From: Ophiostoma sp. CBS 140.51
Lineage: Eukaryota > Ascomycota > Sordariomycetes > Ophiostomatales > Ophiostomataceae
Direction of reading: 5' to 3'
DNA length: 39,804 nucleotides
Assembly: GCA_029298735.1 (NCBI GenBank)
Contig: JANSLP010000301.1
Location: 1-39,804, forward strand
Numbering within the stretch: the first letter of the stretch is position 1; every line of letters begins with the position of its first letter. Made by a program: the position numbers and the translations under genes. Below, in pieces: positions 1 through 10,900 of the stretch. The notes beneath the pieces are model-generated. The model was not told the origin of the DNA and made no database searches. It worked only from the letters and a program-made list of their open reading frames with translations.

Positions 1-336
1 TATTGGTGATATCGAAGCATCTTCATAGATTCGAACAATCGATTAAATCCCAGCGCAATCGGCCGACCTCCCCGATTCATATTTTCTTCAACTTCCTCCA
101 GACAACATTTATATAATCCGACTTTAAATTGCAGACAATAAAACGACATATAAAACCTAAAGTTTTTAAAATAGATTGCAAATAAATAAATTATACAAAC
201 ATAACAAAGTGAAAACGCTACCCGACATTATGAATATGGAAAACACCACTCTCCTAACTGTACAGAAATGTATCACCCTCTCACCTCTCTTTTATACAAA
301 AGGGTCTACGCACACTCTACACGAGCCACTCTTCCC
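1..336. other. 3' flank of PXA2, no gene seen
   Basis: This AT-rich stretch lies downstream of the PXA2 stop codon and presumably holds its 3' untranslated region and poly(A) site. I see no conserved open frame, tRNA or repeat in it. Confidence 0.5.
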
Positions 337-2690
337 TTACGCCATGGCCTCTTCCAGCTCGGCCATACGTTTCTCGGCATCGGGCACCTGCCGCAGCAGC
401 AGGTCCAGGTCGTCCTTCTCGTCCTCGAGGCGCAGACGGCGCTCCGCATCGAGGCGCGTGAAGATGTACTTGCCCTGGCCATCAAACTGCAAAATATGGT
501 TGTGGTACTGCCACAGACTGCGGCGGTGGCTGACCGTCATGAGCGTGACGCCCATGGCCTTGGCCTGCTCGTACATTGTCTTTTCCATTTCGAGGGTGAC
601 GCTGGAGGTGCACTCGTCGAGAATAGCGTAGCGTGGGCGGTGGTACAGCAGGCGGGCCATGGCGACGCGCTGCTGCCAGCCGACACTCAACACCTCACGC
701 CATTCGGCGACGGCGTCCCAGCCGCCGCTCTCGGCCTGACTGACAAGCAGCTCTTCGAGACCCAGGAGCTGCAGCAGCTTCTCGAGCTCGGCATCGGACA
801 CGCCCTTGCTGCGCATGTTACGCAGGCTGTCTGGGTAGATGATTTGCGCGCGGAGAGTGCCGCGGGGCAGGTAAGGGCGCTGGGGGATGTAAAAGATGTC
901 GGTGGGTGGTGGGCGGTGGACGGAGCCGCCGTAGACGGGCCACAGACCACCAAGAATACGGAACAGGGACGACTTGCCGCAGCCGTTGGGGCCCACGACA
1001 AGTAGATGGTCGCCGGCACGCAGGCAGAACGACAGTGCCGGCACAAGGACGTCACCGTTGGGTGAGATGATGGGGCTATCATGTTAGCGGGTGTCATACA
1101 AATAACAAGTATAGGGGTAGGGTAGGGGAACATACACATCCTTAAACTCGATAACGTCGCTCTCAACGACGGTACCGCGGCCCTTAAGGACGGCGGCGTG
1201 GTCCTCAGTGTCGTCGTTGCTGGAAACGAGGTTCTTCTCAAAGTGGCCTGCACGGACGTCCTCCATGACGTCGAGTAAAGTAGAAACACGCGAGGTGTAG
1301 CCAGCAAGCTCCATAATCTCACGGTACGAGAACATGATACGACCGAAAGCGTCGGACGCAGACAGCAGCATGCGACGGTTAGTCACGAAGCTCTCGGTGC
1401 GGTCGGCCATATTCCGGACAACGGATGCCATGCCAGACTTGTTGGCAGCGTCTGCCGCCGCGGCGAGGGGGGCGCCGCCAACACCGGGGATGGGCACAAA
1501 AACGGGCATACTGCACAGCAACAGACCCAGAGCGCCCCAGAGGTACTTGATGACATAGTCCTCCATGAAGCCGTGGTAGAAGCGCTGGCGCAGAATGTAG
1601 TTCACGTGCTTGATAAGCGTAAAGTAGCCCTTGTCCAGCGTATCCTTCTCGGCCGCGTGGCCGGCGTAGAGTGCGACCTCCTCGCTGTGGTCGATAAGGC
1701 GCGAGTGCTCGAAGCGGAACTCGCCTTCGAGACGGGCTTCGTCGGCGACATACTTGCCAAAGGGCGGTGTCAGGGCGCGCATGACGAGGGCCGACAGCTG
1801 CACGAGCAGCGACATGAAGACGACGCCCTCGCCACCGACGCTCTTTGACAGTGAATATGTATATATTGTCTGAAAGAGCATGTTAGTATGAGATAATATG
1901 ACAAGCATTGGGGTAGGGGGTTGGGGGGGGGGGGAGGGCTTACCATATCCAGAATGGGCTTGGCCAGGTTGCTGTAGAGCTCCGCGAGACTGTTGGAGAA
2001 CTTGGCCACATCGACGGCAATCAACTGGTCTGGGTTCTTGATGCGGTCGTCCAGTGCCGACAGACCATAAAAGGTCATGTTGGACAGGTAGCGCTCGTGG
2101 ATGTAATGCGTCAGGCGCGTGCGGTAGCGCAAAGCCAGCTCGGCCTGGTGGTAGGCCAGCATGGAGTTGGTAAAGGTTGCGGGCACAGCAATCAGCATCC
2201 ACCAGACGATGCGCTTCAAGAACTGCGTGCCTTGGCCGCGCACGAGACTCTTGACGAGGGCACCGTCCATGGCCGCGATCTGCAGACTAAGAAGTGTGCG
2301 CACGACCAGAAAGACGCTGTGGCTGACAAGAAGGCGGGCTTCCTTGGAGCGCCATCCCGGTATGACGATGCGCAGCAGGCGGAAGAGCGACCGAAAGAAG
2401 GCACGGTCGAGCTCGACCTTTTTGCGTTTTGGAGGAGCGCCGGGAGTGTCAGGAGACGAATCAACAAGGCCGGCCGGATGGCCCTTCTTCTCGGCCTCGC
2501 TGGCGGCGCGCTGTTCGGCAATGGCGCTGCGCACGCGGTTGACGAGGGCGAGGAAGAGCGTCACGTAGACGGCGCGGGAGATGCGTGTGCGGTTGTTGAG
2601 ATAGCCGCGAGTCAGTGACGACAAGAGGCTGCGAATTGTTCGCTTTTGCTGGTCACCCAGCAAGGGCGCCAGTTTGGACTGGCCAGCCAT
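337..2690 (-). CDS. PXA2: Peroxisomal ABC half-transporter, PXA2/ABCD type
   Basis: Predicted half-transporter that pairs with PXA1 in the peroxisomal membrane to import long-chain acyl-CoA for beta-oxidation. Exons read 2690-1944, 1869-1136 and 1075-337, giving 739 residues; both introns have clear donors (GTAAGC, GTATGT) and CTAAC branch points. The N-terminal half carries the membrane domain and an ABCD-type EAA-like segment (NPDQ...LYSNLAKPILD) at the end of exon 1. The nucleotide-binding domain is at the C-terminus, with Walker A GPNGCGKSS near residue 522, Walker B YAILDE and the switch SHR. The ABC signature is LSVGWQQR near residue 623 rather than LSGGE-QR, which argues for the PXA2 side of an asymmetric pair. 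The start is the first ATG of the frame and leads directly into family-like sequence. The subfamily is secure; PXA2 rather than PXA1 rests mainly on the signature. Confidence 0.9.
1910..1938 (+). other. G-run motif (possible G-quadruplex) in PXA2 intron 1
   Basis: Four G-runs (4, 5, 12 and 3 G) separated by one or two bases fit the usual quadruplex pattern. They lie on the template strand of PXA2, inside the 74-nt intron 1870-1943, so the pre-mRNA is C-rich here, right after the donor. Confidence 0.6.
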
Positions 2691-2876
2691 GGTGGGCGGC
2701 GCAGGAGGGAAGTCGGGAAAAGATGTCGAGAAGGACAGGTGTGTGTCCTAGAAAGGGAATCGAGGGATCAATCGGATTCAAAACTTGTCAATACAAAAGT
2801 ATCACGAGATTCGTGACTGTCGAAGTTGTGACTTTGTAGCGATAGATGGTCGTTGGAATGGCTGTCGAAAAAAGCG

Positions 2877-2882
2877 CCGAGG
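2877..2882 (-). promoter_or_regulatory. CCTCGG motif (FarA/FarB-type) 187 bp upstream of PXA2 ATG
   Basis: The minus strand reads CCTCGG here. In Aspergillus this hexamer is the core recognised by the fatty-acid regulators FarA and FarB. Its place before a peroxisomal fatty-acid transporter fits that role; binding is inferred. Confidence 0.45.
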
Positions 2883-3219
2883 CTCCTTTAGGAGCGGATA
2901 TACATGTCGGGTCGACCAAAGCGAGGTCAATGTCGGGAGTGTCGCGATCGAATGGGGAGGTGTAGATTGTGGTCGCTACAAAGAGACAAAATAGAGACAA
3001 AGTTACAAGAGAAAGGGGAAAAGGAGGTCGGGTAGAGGTTGTTAGGTATGTACTGGAGAAAGAAGGAAGTTGGAGTTGGGGGAGGGAAAGGGCGACGGAG
3101 TGACAGGGCGGCGACAAACCACAAGCTCGTGCTTGTGTCCTTCTTCTTTTGGGGTTGGTGGAGGTGGAGTTTATCCAGAACCTCTGTCAGACAGTCCTTG
3201 CTTTTGGCCTGTGACTTTC

Positions 3220-3225
3220 CCTCGG
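3220..3225 (+). promoter_or_regulatory. Second CCTCGG motif in the divergent region
   Basis: A second exact copy of the fatty-acid-response core lies 530 bp upstream of the PXA2 start codon, on the opposite strand to the first. Confidence 0.35.
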
Positions 3226-3250
3226 CGTACAGTATTTGAGCGTTTGCGTC

Positions 3251-3290
3251 ACCAAATCCCCCGGAATGCCCCCAAGAATCCCCAAAATCC
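3251..3290 (+). repeat. 10-nt-periodic C-rich array
   Basis: Four successive decamers end in ATCCC, ATGCC, AATC and ATCC. The array begins with AAATCCCCCGG (3254-3264), an 11-mer found exactly in a similar array at 25435-25445. Confidence 0.5.
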
Positions 3291-3369
3291 AAGTGGCACC
3301 TGTACATATAAGCGGGTCCTGGTCGCGCCCCCAGGTTTCTTTCGCTCCTTCCCCTGCCAATTGCTGTTC

Positions 3370-3379
3370 ATTGGATTGG
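3370..3379 (-). promoter_or_regulatory. Tandem CCAAT boxes
   Basis: The minus strand reads CCAATCCAAT, two abutting CCAAT boxes of the kind bound by the HAP/CBC complex. They could serve either neighbouring gene. Confidence 0.4.
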
Positions 3380-3540
3380 CTTGAAGAAGTCACAAAAAAG
3401 TGGAAACTTGTACGACGTAGACACTGTCAGAATGTCTTTCAATTTGCATGTGAGTGTGGCGGTGGTGGCTAGTGCCGTTAAACACGTCGTATTACAAAGT
3501 ATTTGTACCTCGAGCTGCTGAAGACAACAACCTAAAGCAA

Positions 3541-3564
3541 CAGCGCGTTTGACAGCGCGTTTGA
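3541..3564 (+). repeat. Exact tandem duplication of a 12-mer
   Basis: The unit CAGCGCGTTTGA occurs twice back to back about 90 bp upstream of the PGA1-like start codon, probably in its 5' leader. Confidence 0.85.
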
Positions 3565-3650
3565 CAGCTGTACACGCTATCGCTACTGTGCGATACAGCT
3601 TCAACCTCGACAGTAGCTCAACGCAAGCGACCACCCCCCTCCACCACACC

Positions 3651-4382
3651 ATGGCCGTGGGACACCTACTCTCCAGCCTCTGGCTCGCGCTGCTGGTCGG
3701 CGCCGTGATTGTCGCCGCCAATACCGAGAAAGCCATCTTCGTGGCAGGCCCGCAGCACCCAGCAAGCGACAAGGCTCTTTCGATGATCACTTCGCGACTC
3801 CCCCGACTCACACCCGACGCCGACGGAAACACATGGCGCACCGGCCTGCCCGCGGTCTTCCCTTGGGCCGACAACTTCCCCTTGAACGGCACGACCTGGG
3901 TGCTTCTCGACAACCTGACGGAAGGCCAGCGGTACGAGCTGCGTGTTTGTTGGGCGGCGACGCAGCCGACCGAGTTTGCGATTGACGTGTACGATCTGCG
4001 AGAGGTGGCGGCAAGCCCGGGGCTGTCCTCATCCCTCTCCTCATTTGTCGAGAGGTACGACGGAACTACGACACCGAAAAATACCCCCTCGACCTCCTCC
4101 CTCCTCCGCATTATTGCTGCCGCCGACTTTGTTGCGGCGGACCGTTCGGCGATGCATCCGGATCGCGTCCCACCTGTTTTGACCGACATTATTTTGGACC
4201 CGTACTTATTGAATGCAGTGCCGCGGTCATTGCTACCCGTCGTAGCGGTAATCCTGGCCGTGGCGGGCGTGAGCGGTTTGCTGGCACGGCGAGTGATTCT
4301 GCCGCAGCTGCGGGCCGTGGCTGTTGACACAGCAGGAACATCTGAGACAAAAGCACAAAATGTGCAGAAGAAGACTAGATAG
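3651..4382 (+). CDS. PGA1: PGA1-like GPI-mannosyltransferase II cofactor
   Basis: Predicted ER membrane subunit that supports addition of the second mannose to GPI anchors together with GPI18 (PIG-V). The 243-residue product has an N-terminal signal sequence (residues about 1-23, ending before NTEKAIFVAGP), a luminal domain with TWVLLDNLTEGQRYELRVCW, and a single C-terminal membrane helix (LLPVVAVILAVAGVSGLLA) followed by a basic tail. The luminal pattern matches what I recall for fungal Pga1 homologues. The frame is open upstream to 3549, but the ATG at 3651 sits in a strong context (CACACCATGG) and places the signal peptide at the very N-terminus. No intron is needed. The family name rests on remembered motifs, so the confidence is moderate. 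Confidence 0.7.
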   Translation: MAVGHLLSSLWLALLVGAVIVAANTEKAIFVAGPQHPASDKALSMITSRLPRLTPDADGNTWRTGLPAVFPWADNFPLNGTTWVLLDNLTEGQRYELRVCWAATQPTEFAIDVYDLREVAASPGLSSSLSSFVERYDGTTTPKNTPSTSSLLRIIAAADFVAADRSAMHPDRVPPVLTDIILDPYLLNAVPRSLLPVVAVILAVAGVSGLLARRVILPQLRAVAVDTAGTSETKAQNVQKKTR

Positions 4383-4792
4383 AGCTATGGCAGCATACGA
4401 AGTATGCCCGACGTGTAATTTACTCTACTTAGTATAACCTTAATGAAAATGTAATGAATTTGCACCTCGAGATCTGCAAGTTCTGTCTTGTATCTTCAAA
4501 TCAACGAGCGGCAATATGGTAAAACCATGTACAATACTGAAAGGACTATCATAATGACGGAAAGGAGGCAAATTAACGTTGAGCAGATGGAGAGCTGATA
4601 GTATGTTGGAAACGTAAAGAGTATTCGACAAATCGACGGTAGACGGCTCCGTAAATATTGATAACAAAGGAGAAAATGCGTGAGAAAAAAGCTACAAGAA
4701 GCGAAGAGTAAAGAAAATCACAAACAAAGGCCCCCTTTGGCACCACCCCTACAATGTACGGACTTGAAAACAGGCACCGAATAGCAAGCGTA
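4383..4792. other. Convergent 3' intergenic region
   Basis: The PGA1-like gene and the WW-domain gene end towards each other here. The region is AT-rich and should hold both poly(A) sites; I see no gene. Confidence 0.5.
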
Positions 4793-6401
4793 CTAGTACC
4801 GCGGTGCGCCGCTTCCTCCATAACCACCCTGAGCATACGTATTCTGCTGGTGCTGCGGAGGTGCCGAGCCGTAGTTCGACGTCTGACCGCTTCCAGCGCC
4901 GGCATACTGCGGCTGACCATACTGTGGTGGCTGCTGGTGTTGCTGGTTTGGCTGTTGCGGTGGGGGAGGGAAATAACCGGGCGCACCGTATCCACCGCCC
5001 TGGCCCTGGCCGCCCTGCGGGCCACCACCCTGCGGACCGCCATATCCGCCCTGCTGTGGCCGTGGCGGTGGGACGTTACTGTAGGGCGACGGCTGGCCTT
5101 GCTGATGCTGTTGGGGCTGGTACGGCTGCTGCTGCTGATGTTGTGGTTGTCCTGGGGGTGGCGGGTAGGACTGGGGGGTCTGTTGTTGCGGGTTGTATTG
5201 TTGGTGTTGGTATTGGTTAGGAGGAGGCTGGTTCTGGCCGCCCTGGTGCTGCTGCTGCGGCGGCGGTGGGCCGCCGTAGGACGAGGTCGGGGGAGGTGCG
5301 TAGGACGGGGCACCCGTGTTTGGAGGGTGGTAGGATCCAGGGGTGTTGTTGCTTGGAGGGGGCTGGTAGGAAGGTGCACCACCACCGCTGCCGCTGTTGG
5401 GAGGCGGCGCGTAGGACGGTGTGCCGTTGTTGGAGGGCGCACCGCTACCCGGTGTGTTGTATTGCGTGTGCGCGGCCGACTGGTACGACGTCGGCGGTGC
5501 GGAGCCGGAGTAGGTGCCGCTCTGTCCTCCACCCGAGTATCCGTAGCCCTGGTTTTGGCCCTGGCCCTGCTGACCGTGGTTGCCACCAAACATGTTGGCC
5601 ACGCCGCCCATCATGGCACCGGCCAGTCCGCCGGAGTTGCTCGTGTGCGCCTGTTGGTTGCCGTGGTAGCTCGTCGGGGCAGGCTTGCTGTTGGACGAGA
5701 ACAAGTTGGATGCCAGCTGCCCCACGAGCTTGCCGCCCAGACCACTGCTGCTGCCTCCACCACCACTTCCACTGTGGCTGCCACTGTTGGATCCGCTCGA
5801 GTGCGTGAGGCCGCCGATCAGCTGGCCTAGCAGCGCGTTTCCGCCGCTTCCGCTGCTGCTGCCGCCACCACTGCTGCCGTGCGACAATTGGCTCTGGAGC
5901 ATGCTTGCCGCGAAGGACTAAAAAGCAGAGAAAGAGGTTAGTATTAATCAAACCATGTGCAGATTGATTTCAAGTCAAATATGGACTGAAACTCACCCCG
6001 AGACCACGGTCACCACTGGGACCATCCACACCCCGTGTGCCGCCCTCCTCCGTTGGCATCACGGGCTCCATGCGGCCGTCCGCGTGCCGAATCGTCTGTG
6101 AGCCATCAGGGTGTGTAATGTACGTCGAGCCATTGGCGTCTTTGCCGCCGTTGGCACCGCTGCCGTTGCTACCATTGGGAATGCCAAAGGGGTGATCGTT
6201 GCCGGCGTTGCTGGGCGTGGGTGTGCCGCCGCCAACGGGCGCAGCATCAGTGGGCGTGTCCCATTGCGAGACACCAGTCGAGAGCTGGACAAAGTAGTAT
6301 TTCCGGCTGCTGCTGTCCCATTGCGCGATCCAGCCCGCGGGCAATGGCGGAGGAGCAAAGGAAGGACCTGCGCCGCCGCCGGGGGACGCGGGGCCGCCCA
6401 T
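4793..6401 (-). CDS. WW-domain protein with long Q/P/G-rich tail
   Basis: Product of 509 residues from two exons, 6401-5997 and 5917-4793, joined across a 79-nt intron with donor GTGAGT. One WW domain lies near the N-terminus (about residues 17-50): first Trp at 24, YYF at 35-37, second Trp at 47 and Pro at 50, so it should bind proline-rich ligands. A short stretch (YITHPDGSQTIRHADGR) follows. The rest is low complexity: Ser/Gly-rich to about residue 250, then Pro, Gln, Tyr and Gly repeats with motifs such as PSYAPPP and QQHQQG, ending in GGYGGSGAPRY. Such a tail is prion-like and probably disordered. The protein carries PPxP/PPxY-like segments of its own. Comparable fungal WW proteins are mostly uncharacterised, so I give no specific function. 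Confidence 0.85.
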
Positions 6402-7967
6402 TGTTGATAAATGGAGGTGGGGGGAGGGGAGGGGAGAGAGTTGGCGTGGTGGTTGAGGTTGTTGGAGGATGAGATGCGGCGTATTGGCGGTGGCGAGAGG
6501 AAGGGAAGAAAAGAAGAGAAGAGGGAGAAAAAGAGAAGGAAAAGAAGGGACGAGAGAAGAGAGAAAGCGAGAAAGCGAGAGAGAAGGAAGGAAGCTCTAG
6601 CGAATTGGCTTGAGAGCAGGTTCGGGGGGCAGGCGCGGTCTGGTCTGGGTGGGACGAGAGTGAGGGTAGCTTATAGCGGCAGAGGGGCACGCACGCCAGA
6701 AGCAGCGAATTGATTTGATGCGGGGGCCTTTTCTCTTTTGTTGTTGAGAAGGACAAGGAAGAAGGCGCGGTCAAACTAGAAGGAAGGCGCGCCGCCACAA
6801 CCAAAACAGCCCAATATCGATCACAGATGGCGAGAAGAAGTGTAGACAGGATAAGAGGAAAGAGTCAGAAGAGTACCTGAAGAAAAAGGGAAGAGAATGC
6901 GAGAACGAAAGAGGGAGGGGGCACCGGACCAAGAAGTCAGGAGCGACTGGCGCACTCGTGAGAGGGTGGGGAGAGAGACCAAAGACAGAAGGTTCGTCCG
7001 TCTGTTTACCGCAGTTTCTATGTTGAGAAGTCTCTATCATCTTGGCTCTTTCCAATAGCACATCGTCCTAGGCTTTTTGGCCTCTTTGGTTCTAATAAAG
7101 ATACAGGGTCCAACCCACGACGGTACTTTCTTTTGCCTGCAGACAGACCCAGATAGACATGCTGGACGGAGACAAAGCAGATCGAGGAAGGGACACCTTC
7201 GAGGGAGGCCGCCCCCGCCTTCCATGTTTGTAGGGCCAAATTTAGGTCTGGACCAAAACAGAACCAGTGACCAGCTCGCGCAGTGATTGGTGGCGCACGC
7301 AGTCACTAATAATACAGCGGAAGATAAAGGCTCGAGGCACTCACTGACTGATGGGGTCTTCGTCTGAAGATTCCGCCCCTGCCAATCCCTCAACCAGGCA
7401 GCACGCTGCAATGCAACATTTTGTCACGACATTTATCTCTGTTTCGACGCGACATCTCTACTGATACACACGTCAATGACAACAGTCCAAATGCTGAGAA
7501 AATTAGACAGCCGTAGAAGGATACAAGATGACAGATTAATCCCTGTAAATACACTAGAACGTGTTTTCCTAGTGCTGGCGCCCACGGTGAGAACAGCCCC
7601 AAAAAGCACAGCCTCTGCATCGGCCAGCCATCTTTCTCTCACTCTTAACCTTGACTTTGACGCCCGGTCACATATTCAAAAATCCCGGTCACCCCGTCAG
7701 ACGCCACGCCGAGAGTTGAGATGAGAGGCAGCCGAGTATGAAGTCATAAGTGTTTTTACGTAGTCACAGGTAATGAATGCGTTTAGATCTTGTCATCTGA
7801 TGTTGAGCACGGAAATATCATCGTGCTTTCATCATTGCATTGCTTTTCAAAACGGAAGAAATAAAGCGTTGAAGCTCATAAAAATGACAAAAAAAAGTCC
7901 GTCGCTAGTCAATGAATCACAGCACACGCCGGTGCTGTATGCGTAACCCTCGCCATCTTTACTTCCT
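6402..7967. other. Gene-free region upstream of the WW gene
   Basis: These 1.57 kb lie between the WW-gene start and the 3' end of the phosphate-sensor gene. They hold a pyrimidine-rich leader tract on the minus strand and otherwise only short open frames without recognisable motifs. No tRNA was found by eye. Confidence 0.5.
6494..6595 (-). promoter_or_regulatory. CT-rich leader/promoter tract of the WW gene
   Basis: About 100 bases are nearly pure purine on the plus strand, so they are CT-rich on the gene's strand. Tracts like this commonly flank transcription start sites in filamentous fungi. It lies about 90-195 bp upstream of the start codon. Confidence 0.55.
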
Positions 7968-10900
7968 TTACTCTGACTTTGTGCCAGACGTCTCTGCTGC
8001 TTCGTCGACAATCACGGCAGAAGTCGGTGTTGCCTCTTCCTTGGTCAGACCCTTGCGAATGGCCAGCACGCTGTCCACAATTACGGCATCGATGCCCTCT
8101 TTGACTTGTCGCTGTTTTTGTTAGCACACCATACCTTTCATAAAAAAATACTTGGAAGGGGCGGGAACGTACCTCCACCATCTCGGGTTTGTTGTTCTCG
8201 GCGCCGTAGCTGATGCACACCAGCCCATTCTGCTTGACCACGCGCACCAGCCGGGGGCTGATCACGAACGGGTCTGCAAGGCTGACAAGACCCAGCAGCT
8301 TCCAGCGACGCGTAAACCGAATTGCCTCCTGCAAGCTGCTCGCGCGAATGTCTCCGACGGCCTCGCCGCCAGCATCTGTCAAGAATAAGATCGGGAAGTT
8401 GGGCTGCTTGAAGGACAGGCAGAGGCAAATGTCCGGATTGAAGGACGAAAAGATAATGTCGCGGCCGTTGGCCAAATCATACACCTTTTCCAGGACGGTA
8501 TCACAAAAGGTATTGAGCTCGACCGCCGATGGCTCCATGCCCTGTTCCTGCGACTCGTGGAACATGGGGTACTTCATCTCAATGTTGAAGCCCACCGAGG
8601 GCGGCAGCTGCTTGAACAGGTCCTCGAGCGTCGCAAAGGGTGCCTGGATAAAGTTGCCACGCGAATTGGCCTTGAAGCCCTTTGCCTTGAAGTCACGCGT
8701 GTGCTTCATCCGCTCGTTGAGGCTGTCGCGCTTCTCCATCTCCGTCGAGTCGTCCATTGACATCGACATCGCCCGGCGCGGCAGGCGGTAGCCGTTCTTA
8801 CGGTCGCCCCGGCTACTGCTGTGCTCATCCAGCACGCTGGTATCGAAACGGACCGTGTTAACGCCGGCACCAGCACCGCCACCGACAACAACGGCCGGTG
8901 TACCGTTGGCAGTCTCGGCCACAACGGCAGCTTGGGGTAAAGATGAGCTGGAAATCCTGTTAAGACCAGTTGTGTTGTTGCTATTAGCATGGTCACCGTT
9001 GTTCCTGCCGATACTGTTATTGCCGCTGCCGTTGACACTGTTTTTGTTGTTGTTGTTGTTGTTCTTGCTCTCGCTTCCACCATTAATGTGGAGGAACTGG
9101 TCGAGAGTCAACGTGTGCACGGGCACATCGATGCCCGTCTCGCTGACCAAAAAGTCGTGGTAGATGACCGGAACGTGGTCCTTGGTGAGCTGCACGTCAA
9201 ACTCCACATAGTTGGCACCCAGGTTGGCCGCGGCAATAAACGACGGAACAGTGTTCTCGCCGAGCTGCAGCGAACGGTTAGCAGACGAGTTCTTGCCGAG
9301 ACCGCGGTGGCCAATGACCATGGGCGTCGACGACACCTTCTTCCAGTACGTCTGCTCCGAGGTAACGCCCATATTGGGATGGGTGAAGGGCGTAACGACC
9401 AAAAAGTTGAAGTTGACCGTGCCAATGACCTCAAAATCAGCCGACATGATAGGCACCGAGACGTCCCGCTGCAAGCCGGACAACGATGCATTGGGATCTG
9501 GGAGGAGCGGCCCAAGGAGAGAAACACCGCGTCCTATGCGGTTCTTCTCGTTGCCAGAGTAGGTCGGGACAATGTCGAACTGGAACCGCACGTTGTTCGC
9601 ATTGCGCGTCGTGAACACAATAGGCTCTGTCGAGATGTTCTCTTGGACAGGGAGATCGATCACTGTGGGCTCGCCCGTAGCACCGAAGGCCGAAACGACA
9701 ACGGACAGGGCCGTGTCAAGCTGCGTCTGATGCGCCTCGGTCAGGGGAACCTCGTCCAGTTTGACTGCATCAACAGATTTGCGCATATCCATGGAACCCA
9801 GGCTGACCAGGACAAGAGATTCGTCCGTGAGGTAACGATGACCGTATGTGCGGACGGGCTGTGGCTGAGGGGCCGTGTCGTGGGCGGAAGCGAGTCTTTG
9901 GGCTCCGTTGGACCGGCGGTCGCCGAGAGACGAGTGCTTATCAGGCGATGTGCTCAGAGAAGGTGGAGCCAACGTATGAGCCGCACCAGGCCCGGGTGTT
10001 GGGGTCGGGGTCGGAGTCGGGGTTGGCGTGCCGTTGGACGACTTGCCGCTAGAGACGCCATCCGTCGAAGCCTCGGTCCCCGGCGGAACCTTGGAGTGCT
10101 TCAACAGAAGTCGGGCAATATCAAGGTGGCCGCGTAGGGCCGCATGCTCCCGGGCCGTCCATCCCGACGAATCGGCCCTGTCAACATCAGCACCCGCATC
10201 AACAATGAGACGAGCGACAGAGAGATGGCCGTCCACAGCGGCAATGTGGAGAGCAGTCCAAGCATAGGACTTTTCGGTGAGCTCAAGGTCCGCCTTCTGG
10301 GTGTCGCTTCCCTTGAGGAGAATCTTGGCACAGCCGTCGTGGCCAAAACGAGCCGCAAAGTGCAGCGCAGTCTCACCCATATCGTCCTGCCAGTTTAGAT
10401 CGACGCCCGCGTTGACAAGCATCTGCACAATCCTGAAATGGTTGTGCTTCGTGGCAATAGCCAGCACTGCACTGGACTTGACCATTGTCTTCCGCACCTC
10501 GCCCTTGTTCTCGCTGACACCTTGCCAGTCCTCGCTGCTTAGCAGTGCCTCAGTGGTCGAGGGGTGACCGCCAATGACACTGAGATGCAGAGGTGTGTAG
10601 CCCTCATTGTCTTGCCATTCTGGTGAGTCAATGCCGTTTGAGACGTCGTACTGGCCCCATTTCTGCATATGCGACATGAGAGTTTGGCACACGACAACAA
10701 AGCCGAACTGGGCAGCGTAGTGCAGTGGCATACGGCCAAACGAGTCGCGAGTGCTGAGGGAGAGGCGCTGGCTGGGGCTGAGGTTGTCCAACAAAAATGT
10801 GAGAAGCCGGACACGCGGGTCAGTGGCCTCAAGCGGCCGGGCCTCGTTGGTGGAGCTTGCACGAGGGACGGGCATCGGGGACGTCGCCGGTGTCACAAAC

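Larger units (their letters stand above)
2691..3650. promoter_or_regulatory. Divergent promoter region between PXA2 and PGA1-like gene
   Basis: This 960-bp gap separates two head-to-head genes and must hold both promoters. It contains two CCTCGG motifs, a tandem CCAAT pair, a TATA-like ATATAAG near 3304, a 10-nt-periodic C-rich array (3251-3290) and a duplicated 12-mer. No convincing coding frame is present; the open frames on both strands lack composition or motifs of a gene. Confidence 0.6.

Noticed and set aside
4754..5830. 358-codon Leu/Val/Arg-rich open frame antisense to the WW protein
   Set aside because: It is produced by the CAG/CCG-rich repeats of the WW-protein tail read backwards.
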